19,524 nt of DNA. Origin: an uncultured Johnsonella sp. (lineage in GTDB: Bacteria > Bacillota > Clostridia > Lachnospirales > Lachnospiraceae). The DNA lies in NCBI GenBank assembly GCA_900766185.1, contig CAAFUL010000035.1, positions 1 through 19,524 of the forward strand, read 5' to 3'. The notes beneath the pieces are model-generated. The model saw only the letters and a list, made by a program, of their open reading frames with translations, searched no databases and was not told the origin of the DNA. The translations under genes were made by a program, and so were the position numbers. Positions 8,510-15,734 of this stretch are shown here, one piece after another (the stretch's first letter is position 1; every line of letters starts with the position of its first letter).

Positions 8510-9790
8510 CTATCCACAATACAAAACTGCTTCTACTATAAACAAATCCTTCTCACAACTGATTTTCAAAATCCCGTTATATTTACTTACCACCTCTTTT
8601 ACACTTTCCAATCCTATGCCATGTCCTTTCTGTTCTCTTTTTGTTGTCTGAAATTTTCCTTGAAATACCTTTACAGCTAAATATGAATTTTCTATTCGCA
8701 ACATCAGCCTTCCCTTAGTGTAATTCAGGTTTAAGCATAACACCGACTTCTTCCCATTCTCATTTACTTCTTCTATAGCTCTTAATGAGTTATCTAAAAG
8801 ATTTCCAAGCATGGAAGTAAGATCCATATCCGATATAGTAAGTTTCTCCGGAATACATACATCTGCACAAATAGATGTATTAACTATTTCCTTCAATTTA
8901 TAATTAATAATACTGTCAACTATTATATTACCGGATTTACACAGTTCTTCTTCCTTATCTATCTTTGACAATATACTGTCTAAATAATTCTTAAATGAGT
9001 CAATTTCTCCTTTTTCATATAATGACTTCAATGCAAATAAATGATTTTTAATGTCGTGCCTAATCAGTGACATATTAGCATTATCGGCTTGTATCATTCT
9101 TAATTGTTGTAAGTAAGATTCATTTTGTTTTTGTAAAATAAGTTTTTTGTTTTTTTCCTGTAATATTGTAATTGTATAATTATACAGTTGAAAGCTAACT
9201 ATATTAATTATTATAAGTGCTGCCACAACAAACAGTATTTGATTTTGTTCCGTTCCGTTTGCAATATTCAGGAACAAAACAGCGACAATCAAGCTGGCAA
9301 CCGGTATAATGATAGTCCCCATCCAATATCCTATGGAAACATTTCTATATTTTCTCAAATTATTTTTTTTATCCGATAATATCAGTGCTATAATATACAT
9401 AACAGCATTAACGCAAATAATTAAGTAGATAGAATGTAGTTCCTGTACTTTAAAAACAAATATCTTTCGATATTCGAACAAAGACATGAATATAATTTCA
9501 ACTGTAAAAATAATTAAATACACATATATTGTTGCCGTTATCCGGCTTTTAATTGTTCCCTCATAGTTAAATGTGAGTATAAAAATGCTGATTATATTGA
9601 ACAACAGCATTAACACAGGTATCGGAAATAAAATAAAAATCAAAGAGCTTAAAATATAGTATAAAGTATACGATATAAATTCTGTTGTTTTATTAACCTC
9701 TTGCCTTTCAAAAAACATACTTATAAGTTTAAATATTGAAAAAACTTCCAGTATATTCATAATCGCAAATACACTATGTACCAATCTCAC
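8510..9790 (-). CDS. AgrC-like GHKL sensor histidine kinase
   Basis: The 426-aa protein starts with GTG at 9790, overlapping the TAG stop of the response regulator gene by 1 nt (TAGTG) with AGAGGA upstream. About six membrane spans fill residues 1-205, followed by a helical linker (QEKNKKLILQKQNESYLQQL), the phosphoacceptor motif LIRHDIKNH with His245, and a HATPase_c_5 type ATP-binding domain: N-box MLGNLLDNSLRAIEE (Asn330/Asn334) and G-box GHGIGLESV (389-397). This layout matches the AgrC/ComD/YpdA-like peptide-sensing group that works with LytTR regulators. No agrB or agrD candidate is adjacent, so the signal is unknown. Confidence 0.93.
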   Translation of the reverse strand: MRLVHSVFAIMNILEVFSIFKLISMFFERQEVNKTTEFISYTLYYILSSLIFILFPIPVLMLLFNIISIFILTFNYEGTIKSRITATIYVYLIIFTVEIIFMSLFEYRKIFVFKVQELHSIYLIICVNAVMYIIALILSDKKNNLRKYRNVSIGYWMGTIIIPVASLIVAVLFLNIANGTEQNQILFVVAALIIINIVSFQLYNYTITILQEKNKKLILQKQNESYLQQLRMIQADNANMSLIRHDIKNHLFALKSLYEKGEIDSFKNYLDSILSKIDKEEELCKSGNIIVDSIINYKLKEIVNTSICADVCIPEKLTISDMDLTSMLGNLLDNSLRAIEEVNENGKKSVLCLNLNYTKGRLMLRIENSYLAVKVFQGKFQTTKREQKGHGIGLESVKEVVSKYNGILKISCEKDLFIVEAVLYCG

Positions 9791-10512
9791 TATGAAAGTC
9801 CTCTACTTTCAAATATAAGCTGTAGTTCTCTTATCTCTTTTCTTTTATTTCTGCTGATTGGAATGACACTCCCGTCCGTCATAATTAATTCTTCAAATTT
9901 AAAACAAGTAACAAACTCATAATTTACGAAATAGCTTCTATTGGGACGAATAAAAAACTTCGGTAAAACCTCTTCTAAATCTTTAATATTGCCGTAAAAA
10001 GTATAGTTATTCTTTGTTCCCATCAAAAAAACTTCCCTTCCCCTACTTTCAAAATATAAAATATCCCTATATGGGACTTTTATAGTATTTCTAAAACTTT
10101 TAAATTCAAAATTTCTATTTTCCTTTTCCGATATCTTCATTGCTAATTGAATATCATCAAAAACTTTTTTACTATCTATGGGCTTTTTAAGAAAATGAAG
10201 CGGTTGCACATCAAATAACTGTCTGTCATATATATCTTTAGAAGATATATATATGATTTTTGTCACATAATCTTCCATTTGTTTCCGAATAATATGACCG
10301 ACCTCTACTCCATTTATCTTTCCAAGTTCAATATCTAAAAAAATCAGATCATATAAGTTTTCTTCTTTTATATTATCTATCAGTGCTTCTCCGCTGTAAA
10401 AAGTATCTATAGTTATCTCTTTACATATTAAATCATTCTTCATGTCCATAATCATTGTCTTTAGTTCATTACATACAGACGCTACATCATCACAAACGGC
10501 AATCTTAAACAT
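9790..10512 (-). CDS. LytTR-family response regulator (AgrA-like)
   Basis: The 240-aa protein begins MFKIAVCDD; I prefer the ATG at 10512, with TGAGGAAA about 8 nt upstream, over an upstream ATG at 10542 that lacks a binding site and would add ten residues before the receiver fold. The receiver domain (1-120) has acidic pair CDD (8-9), phosphoacceptor Asp60 in LIFLDIELG and the conserved lysine in FLKKPI (about 109). A LytTR DNA-binding domain fills about 132-235 (IKVPYRDILYFES, then FFIRPNRSYFVNYEFV and IPISRNKRKEI). It is coupled to the sensor kinase gene and transcribed from the promoter at 10554-10583. Targets are not evident from the sequence. Confidence 0.94.
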   Translation of the reverse strand: MFKIAVCDDVASVCNELKTMIMDMKNDLICKEITIDTFYSGEALIDNIKEENLYDLIFLDIELGKINGVEVGHIIRKQMEDYVTKIIYISSKDIYDRQLFDVQPLHFLKKPIDSKKVFDDIQLAMKISEKENRNFEFKSFRNTIKVPYRDILYFESRGREVFLMGTKNNYTFYGNIKDLEEVLPKFFIRPNRSYFVNYEFVTCFKFEELIMTDGSVIPISRNKRKEIRELQLIFESRGLS

Positions 10513-10553
10513 ATCATATTTCCTCAAGTATTTATTTTGCATTGTCCAAATAT

Positions 10554-10583
10554 ATTATAACAAATATGTATATTTTTAATCAA
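10554..10583 (-). promoter_or_regulatory. Sigma-70-type promoter of the two-component operon
   Basis: On the minus strand there is TTGATT (10578-10583) and a perfect TATAAT (10554-10559) with an 18-nt spacer, about 42 nt upstream of the response-regulator start at 10512. Position and match are good; activity is inferred. Confidence 0.6.
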
Positions 10584-10632
10584 TATACTTATTATTACAG
10601 ATATAATAACACCTAATTTCTGAATGATATGA

Positions 10633-10788
10633 GTAAATACAGCAAATATCTATGCACTTGTAAAAAATCGAGATGATAAACTATGGGATTTGTTTACATT
10701 TGAACAGGTTAAAAAACATATTCTTTTAAAAACAAGACATAACAGAACTTCTCTTTATTCTTGCTTAGTTATAGTCTTTAAGTTTTAG
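10633..10788 (+). other. Unrecognised short open stretch, possible gene remnant
   Basis: A plus-strand frame just after a TGA stop stays open for 51 codons and has protein-like composition (NRDDKLWDLFTFEQVKKHIL), ending in TAG inside the 71-bp repeat. There is no start codon or ribosome binding site. It may be a remnant of a gene that once lay in the opposite direction; I do not recognise it. Confidence 0.2.
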
Positions 10789-10893
10789 ATATCTTTCAAA
10801 AACAAAACATAAAAGGTACTTTGCTTTATTATTGCTTAATTGTAGTCTTTAAGTTTTAGGTATCTTTCAAAAACAAAATATAAAAAGCACTTC
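10722..10893. repeat. Imperfect tandem repeat, 70-71 bp unit, about 2.4 copies
   Basis: Copies begin at 10722, 10792 and 10863, each opening TCTTT(T/C)(A)AAAACAA(G/A)A(C/T)AT and, in the two full copies, closing with TAGTCTTTAAGTTTTAG. The third copy stops after about 30 bp and merges into the left arm of the terminator at 10882-10924. The 70/71-bp spacing and a number of substitutions show an old duplication. No protein reading of the repeat is convincing. Confidence 0.75.
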
Positions 10894-10924
10894 TCTTTGA
10901 TTTTCTCGCAGTGAAATGCTTTTT
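10882..10924 (-). terminator. Rho-independent terminator of the glycosyltransferase operon
   Basis: Twelve-base-pair arms AAAAAGCACTTC (10882-10893) and GAAATGCTTTTT (10913-10924), with one G-U pair in RNA, flank a 19-nt loop. It starts 6 bp after the glycosyltransferase stop codon on the minus strand and ends in a T-run. The A/T flanks make it potentially bidirectional. Confidence 0.7.
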
Positions 10925-10930
10925 AAAATA

Positions 10931-12328
10931 TTAATTCTTTTCTTTAAGTTTTTCTATGATGGATGCGTACTGTTTTTTCTGCACACTCACAGCTATCGGT
11001 GCAGACAGTATGCCGGCAGCAACTCCAACGATCCACACATATTTCCAACTTATTAAAACCCCGATAAGGGATATTATTATTATAATGCTTAACCAGTATA
11101 CGAATTGAAACCTTCCATTAGCTTTATTTAATTCACTCAATACATCAACTCCTTCAGATAAATGAGGAGCATTTTCTATAAAATCCGCAGCCCCTGCTGT
11201 TCCTATACATGAGCGAAAATCCTCACTGCAAGCTTTTGCCGCTATGCTATAAGAGGCATTATTTAGAACTTCCTGTACGGTAGAACGAATACCCTGTACA
11301 GAATCGTCAGTAAGCATAAGCCCCGCACCTATTTCTATCGTCCTTCTTGCCACTGCCCGCTGTTCACTTGTTTGCGGATAAAGAACCGGCGGCGTAGCCA
11401 TATAAAGACTCTCGGAAACACTGTTCATACCGCAGTGAGTGATAAATACATCTGCCCTGGAAAGAATACCCGGTTGATCAACATACGGGTATACCTTGAC
11501 ATTATCCGGCAATACTCCCAAAGCCTCTATATCTATAACATTACCGCATGATATTATGATGTCAGCATCCTGATTTTTTAAAGCCTCAATACATCTACTA
11601 TAGAAGTCCGGTCTGTCATTAATAACCGTTCCCAGAGAAATGTAAACAAGCGGTCTTAGCTTTTCCTTGTCAGGCTCATCTTTTGAAAAAACTGATGGAC
11701 CGACAAAGGCATAATGCTTGGAAAAGCTCTCTGCATAGGGTTGGAAATGTCTTGAAGTATAAACGATTGAGTCTGTATTATTATCGCTTTGAACCAAAGA
11801 TAAGGCGCTTCGAACATGATAGCCATACGGCTTTAATTTCTTTAGTTCCTTAGATATTTTCGGCAGCCCGAAAATCATATCCGCCAGTTCTTTTGGCGAA
11901 TTTTTCATATACTGTGAAGACATTTGATTAAAAGCAAATGTACTTGTGGATACAACCATTGGCACACCATGCTTCCATGCATTAAGTTTTCCCCAAAAAC
12001 AGACAGAGTCCGTGTATACAACATCCGGCTTAAATGATAGGAATTCATTATGTAAAAACATATCCATTGCAAGCGTAGTACGAATACCCTGTATCGTCAT
12101 TTCAGTGACAGATACATTTTTGAGCTCTGTTTCTTCCTTTTTTGTAAGCTTAGGTAGATAAGTATCACAGGATATAAACTCAGCTCCGCTATTCTCTATC
12201 TTGCTTTTAAATTCATTAAATGAATAAAATCTTACTGTATTTCCTCGACTAACCAGCTCTGCCGCAACAGGAAGCATAGGATTTGTGTGACCATGTGCAG
12301 GAATACAAAAAAAGGCTATTCTTTTCAA
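10931..12328 (-). CDS. MGT-type UDP-glycosyltransferase with C-terminal membrane hairpin
   Basis: The 465-aa protein has the GT-B fold of the macrolide glycosyltransferase group (GT1; YjiC/YojK-like). Visible are the N-terminal acceptor side starting RIAFFCIPAHGHTNPMLPVA, with the catalytic-type His in GHTNP (His13), and the donor-binding signature THCGMNSVSESLYMATPPVLYPQ (about 297-319) with EQRAVARR and the IGAG segment. Such enzymes transfer a sugar from a nucleotide donor to a small lipophilic acceptor such as a macrolide, sterol or lipid. Unusual is a tail of about 65 residues beyond the normal end: a linker, two membrane spans (about 411-427 and 430-448) and a basic helix, suggesting membrane attachment. 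The start overlaps the stop of the AbrB-like gene by 4 nt (ATGA). Confidence 0.92.
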   Translation of the reverse strand: MKRIAFFCIPAHGHTNPMLPVAAELVSRGNTVRFYSFNEFKSKIENSGAEFISCDTYLPKLTKKEETELKNVSVTEMTIQGIRTTLAMDMFLHNEFLSFKPDVVYTDSVCFWGKLNAWKHGVPMVVSTSTFAFNQMSSQYMKNSPKELADMIFGLPKISKELKKLKPYGYHVRSALSLVQSDNNTDSIVYTSRHFQPYAESFSKHYAFVGPSVFSKDEPDKEKLRPLVYISLGTVINDRPDFYSRCIEALKNQDADIIISCGNVIDIEALGVLPDNVKVYPYVDQPGILSRADVFITHCGMNSVSESLYMATPPVLYPQTSEQRAVARRTIEIGAGLMLTDDSVQGIRSTVQEVLNNASYSIAAKACSEDFRSCIGTAGAADFIENAPHLSEGVDVLSELNKANGRFQFVYWLSIIIIISLIGVLISWKYVWIVGVAAGILSAPIAVSVQKKQYASIIEKLKEKN

Positions 12329-12543
12329 TCGGCATCACCATCCTTTTCTCCGTATGCTATACCGAATAATTCGTCAAACGCTCCCTTTGGAGGAATTGCA
12401 ATTCCCCTTTGTTCATCACCAAGGAGCAGTAGTGTATCGCCCGATTTTATTCCAAAGATATCACGAGCCTGCTTCGGTATTACAATCTGCCCTTTTTCAC
12501 CAACAGTAGCTGTCCAAGCATATTTTCCTTTTGGTACATTCAT
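12325..12543 (-). CDS. AbrB/SpoVT-type transcriptional regulator
   Basis: The 72-aa protein has the swapped-hairpin AbrB DNA-binding motif at about residues 7-50: YAWTATVGEKGQIVIPKQAR, then DIFGIKSGDTLLLLGD and RGIAI. A longer frame begins with GTG at 12552, but GGGGTGAG at 12549-12556 is the natural ribosome binding site for the ATG at 12543, so I use that start. The C-terminus (FDELFGIAYGEKDG) is typical of the small AbrB proteins placed in front of transporter or enzyme genes in Clostridia. Its end overlaps the glycosyltransferase start (ATGA), so it most likely controls this two-gene operon. Confidence 0.9.
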   Translation of the reverse strand: MNVPKGKYAWTATVGEKGQIVIPKQARDIFGIKSGDTLLLLGDEQRGIAIPPKGAFDELFGIAYGEKDGDAD

Positions 12544-12843
12544 TTTTCTCACCCCATAAGTATGATTTGTATAACTTATAATACTTGAGTTTATAAAAAA
12601 TGTCCAATATCTTTTTCTTTATTTTTTATTAGTGAAGTAAATATTTTATTTCCACTGTGAAGGTGGCGAAGCGGATTTTAGTCTTACACCTATTTCCACT
12701 TCCTAAAATGTTGCATTTAGTATTACTCTTTATTCTCTATAAATTCTTTATTTGTAGTGTTTATTTATTTGTAACATACCTCGTTTTTTTCTAAGATTAT
12801 ATCTTACTAGGTCGAGCTGTTAAGTATGTTATACCACAACATT
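12544..12843. other. Intergenic region downstream of the RAMP operon
   Basis: About 300 bp without a supported gene. Near 12773-12830 an interrupted dyad is visible: AACATACCTCG on one side and CGAG plus GTATGTT on the other, 12773-12783 with 12813-12830. Close to the AbrB start, AAGTAT and ATACTT (minus strand, within 12555-12585) form a small dyad that could be an operator. No CRISPR-like direct repeats are present. Confidence 0.35.
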
Positions 12844-13737
12844 CTAAACCTTTTTGACTTCTACCAAACCGTATGGCAACATAGGTCCTTCATCAATGTA
12901 AAATCCATTTTTAACTTTTTGATTTTCATCCAATTGAGTTGTTAAGCTACCTAAAATCCCTTTATAGCCTCCTAAAAAAAATATTTTTTTCCCATCTTTA
13001 ATCAAAGACTCAATATTGTGCTCTATACACTCAAGCTTCCTTATATAATCTTCTTCTTTTTCCTCACCTTTTTTTAGTTTTCCATCTTTTATCCACAAAT
13101 TAATGTTTTCTATCCTTTGTTTAATTTCCTTAATATAATTATATAATTTACTTTTAGTTATAGAAATACTTTCTTCTAACTTATGATTTAGTACTTCTTC
13201 TGATATACCGGATTTAAATAAGATTTCGCTTTCAAACTCTGTTCCTATTCCTATCATTTCTATTGCTACACTTGGGAAAAAAGGCTCCAACTTAGGAGTT
13301 TTGTATACTAAATTCTGTTTGTAATTAAGCTGTTTCTGTCCATTGTTATTATTTTTCCCTTCGGGTTCTTGATATAGATATTGAAACTTATATAAATTTT
13401 TTAATTCTACATCTTCTTTGCTGATATTTATATCTTTAAATAAGATTTTACTCCTAAGTGCATCTTCATTTTCGTCTCTTTTACTAACTAATAATGCTCC
13501 TTTTAGCGAAGATGCAGGAATATGGTACTCATTTGCATAGGAAAAACTTTTTTCTGATAATAAGTCTCTATCTTCATAACTATAAAAAGGATATACAATA
13601 TTAATATTATCCATTTTTTTCGGGTCTTGCTTCCCAATATTTGTCTCAATTTCTTTAAAGTCAACACCTTTGTATAATGCCTTATCCATTCTAGGTGATA
13701 AAATAACAGAAGAAATAGTTGTAAATCTAAGTTTCAT
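12844..13737 (-). CDS. Csm5-like RAMP protein (type III CRISPR-type effector)
   Basis: The 297-aa protein starts at the ATG at 13737 with GGAGGT 6 nt upstream; the start overlaps the stop of the preceding RAMP gene by 1 nt (TGATG). A TTG just before it is less likely. The RAMP-type motif YHIPASSLKGALL (about 71-83) followed by ILFKDINI parallels the IPGSSLKGAIR...L..SD pattern of Csm5, and the C-terminal glycine-rich part FFLGGYKGILGSL (253-265) with MLPYGLVEV matches the second ferredoxin-like half. Between them, residues about 180-250 form a lysine/glutamate-rich helical insertion. In type III-A complexes Csm5 caps the backbone end. The order after Csm3-like and Csm4-like genes supports this role. 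Confidence 0.75.
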   Translation of the reverse strand: MKLRFTTISSVILSPRMDKALYKGVDFKEIETNIGKQDPKKMDNINIVYPFYSYEDRDLLSEKSFSYANEYHIPASSLKGALLVSKRDENEDALRSKILFKDINISKEDVELKNLYKFQYLYQEPEGKNNNNGQKQLNYKQNLVYKTPKLEPFFPSVAIEMIGIGTEFESEILFKSGISEEVLNHKLEESISITKSKLYNYIKEIKQRIENINLWIKDGKLKKGEEKEEDYIRKLECIEHNIESLIKDGKKIFFLGGYKGILGSLTTQLDENQKVKNGFYIDEGPMLPYGLVEVKKV

Positions 13738-14966
13738 CAATTCACCTCCAATTTCACAAGATAGGAGTTACCAAAAACAATCGCATTTTTCTTATACATA
13801 GGATTATATTTACTATTATCAATACTTTTTCCTACTTTAAATAAATCTATTTTATCTTGCCTTAGCTTAATAACACTTCCTACATTTATAAAACTTATTA
13901 CTTTAAGTACTTCATATTCTATCTCAAAGGGTTTCCTATCGGATGTATATATGTCCAATACTGACTTTTCAACATCAATTTTATCAAAATTCGGTAATAA
14001 CATTCCCATATTGAGATAACTTTCGCTGATAGATGTCTTTAGTGAATCTTCATCCACACTTAACTTTTCAATGTTATAAATACTGTATTCATTATAACCT
14101 GAACTTCCTTTTCCACCTAAGAAACATGGAATTCCACATTTAGATATATCTTTCGTATTCTTGTCAAAGTCAAGATTTTCTTTCATAGCTTCCAAAGTCT
14201 TTGAAATGCAAGTTTCTTTATTAACTTCTACAAAAAAACTGAACTGCCTTTGAAGATTGCCTGCCTGATTTTCAAAAGAGAGAATGGGTAGTGAATATGC
14301 TACATTTGGTATTCCCGGAAGTTGCTTAATCTGATTCTCCAAGCGAAACTTTTGAATAAAAGTCTGATTTTTCTTTATATATTTGAATTTCAACAAATCA
14401 TCAACTCTGATTTTATCTCTACTTTCTCCAAGTTTCAAAAGAGCCTTTAACTGATTTTGCTCAATAAAATCCATTTTCTTAACAGTTTCGTATATATTTT
14501 TTGAAGATAAACTGTTTATAAGTTTAGAGTTGTTATTAAAGCCCGCTTTTATTTTTTCCAATTGTGATTTACAACTCTGTATTTCTTTATCTAATTCTTT
14601 CTTATGATATTTATTTAGCTTTTTTGCTTTATTTTTTTCTATTAGTTTCTTTATGGTTTCTTCGCTTTCCTGCCTTAATTCTCTTTGTCTTTCTTCCAGT
14701 TTTTTAATCTCTTCCTGATTTTTATTCAATCTACCTTGCAGCTTCTGCATAATAAACTCTTTAGGTGTAGGGTAATATCCTCCTGGAAGCAAATTTGATA
14801 TCATACATTTTTGCTCTTGTTGTCTTACACCTCGTACAAAGGAACTTATATCCTCTTCATTACAGTACTTCTTAGAGTTATTAATCAGAAAGCCAAAAAG
14901 TCTTTGAGAATCCGGCAGCGTAGTAATTTTACCTAGATTATTAAGTTTTACCTCATACCTTATCAT
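13737..14966 (-). CDS. Csm4-like (Cas5-group) RAMP protein with coiled-coil insertion
   Basis: The 409-aa protein starts at the ATG at 14966 (MIRYEVKL), with AAGGTGGA about 6 nt upstream; an ATG at 14990 would add eight residues but lacks a comparable site. Residues about 18-27 (PDSQRLFGFL) match the SD.LFGAL element of Csm4, FLGGKGSSGYNEYSI (about 282-296) matches the GG.KSSG.G loop, and a C-terminal LNMGMLLPNFDK then FEIEYEVLKVISFINVG continues the pattern. Csm4 binds the crRNA 5' tag and contacts Cas10. Residues about 72-145 are an almost pure Lys/Glu/Gln helix, predicted coiled coil, not expected in standard Csm4 and accounting for most of the extra length. Confidence 0.75.
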   Translation of the reverse strand: MIRYEVKLNNLGKITTLPDSQRLFGFLINNSKKYCNEEDISSFVRGVRQQEQKCMISNLLPGGYYPTPKEFIMQKLQGRLNKNQEEIKKLEERQRELRQESEETIKKLIEKNKAKKLNKYHKKELDKEIQSCKSQLEKIKAGFNNNSKLINSLSSKNIYETVKKMDFIEQNQLKALLKLGESRDKIRVDDLLKFKYIKKNQTFIQKFRLENQIKQLPGIPNVAYSLPILSFENQAGNLQRQFSFFVEVNKETCISKTLEAMKENLDFDKNTKDISKCGIPCFLGGKGSSGYNEYSIYNIEKLSVDEDSLKTSISESYLNMGMLLPNFDKIDVEKSVLDIYTSDRKPFEIEYEVLKVISFINVGSVIKLRQDKIDLFKVGKSIDNSKYNPMYKKNAIVFGNSYLVKLEVN

Positions 14967-14982
14967 GACATCCACCTTCTTA

Positions 14983-15696
14983 TCAATCATTACAAAACTC
15001 TACTCTTATCTGTCCATATCCTCTTGACTTAGAGTTACCTATTCCATATATCCCATTATTAAACAGCTCTAATGCACACCTAAGTTCTTTTTCCATTGAA
15101 TCCTCTAATTCTTTGGCTTCTTTAGCCGCTATAGGAAAAGGGGTATAGAATCTAATAACACCTTCAAATTCTACACCGGGTTTTATAACTTTATAAGTCC
15201 TTGGATTACTAAGTATGTTTCCATTTATCTCTTCTATACAGGTTTTTGTATCTATCAAAAAATAATCATCAATTTTCTTATCTTTAGATTCTATAACTCG
15301 AAAATCAGAACAGAATATCCTTGGCAAGCCGTTAATCCCTTCCATTCCGAAGATATACTCTGCCTTTAGATCTTTACTGTTAACTTTATTTTCAAGATTC
15401 AAAATCATTTTTTCAATTTTTTCCGTCTTAACGATATCTTCGCTTCTATACTTTTCTAATATTTCATTTATAATACATTTCACATACTCTTTGGTTTTTT
15501 CCATCTGTCCTTCTTTTTTCTCTTGTTCTCTTACTATATTTCGCAACGCACCTTTGAAAGCTGAACCATGTATAATAGGTCTTCCGTTTTCATCTATAGT
15601 AGTAGACTGGTCTACTCCACCAACAGAAAAACTCTCAGTTTGGTTGCCAATTAAACAACAAGATTCTGTAGTTAATTTTATTTTTATTTCGAACAT
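14983..15696 (-). CDS. Csm3-like (Cas7-group) RAMP protein
   Basis: The 237-aa protein starts at the ATG at 15696 (MFEIKIKL), with a strong AAGGAG at 15704-15709; the longer frame starting upstream lacks one. The N-terminal motif SVGGVDQSTTIDENGRPIIH, then GSAFKGALR, aligns with the Csm3 segment GAIDSPVIKDP..PIIPGSSLKGKMR, including the aspartate (Asp29 here) that cuts target RNA in Csm3. YIFGMEGINGLPRIFCSDF (about 113-131) matches the FG......RL...D element, and the C-terminal loop GIGNSKSRGYGQIRV is the glycine-rich RAMP signature. It is probably the repeating backbone subunit. A 38-nt gap separates it from cas10. Confidence 0.83.
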   Translation of the reverse strand: MFEIKIKLTTESCCLIGNQTESFSVGGVDQSTTIDENGRPIIHGSAFKGALRNIVREQEKKEGQMEKTKEYVKCIINEILEKYRSEDIVKTEKIEKMILNLENKVNSKDLKAEYIFGMEGINGLPRIFCSDFRVIESKDKKIDDYFLIDTKTCIEEINGNILSNPRTYKVIKPGVEFEGVIRFYTPFPIAAKEAKELEDSMEKELRCALELFNNGIYGIGNSKSRGYGQIRVEFCND

Positions 15697-15734
15697 CTCT
15701 ATCTCCTTACATTTCAAATTTAAATACTTCTGCA

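Noticed and set aside
8432..8680. Plus-strand ORF of 82 codons
   Set aside because: It is antisense to the 3' end of the sensor kinase, has low-complexity Phe/Ser/Leu composition and no ribosome binding site.
10513..10542. Upstream ATG of the response regulator
   Set aside because: It has no ribosome binding site and adds ten residues before the receiver-domain start; the ATG at 10512 has TGAGGAAA at good spacing.
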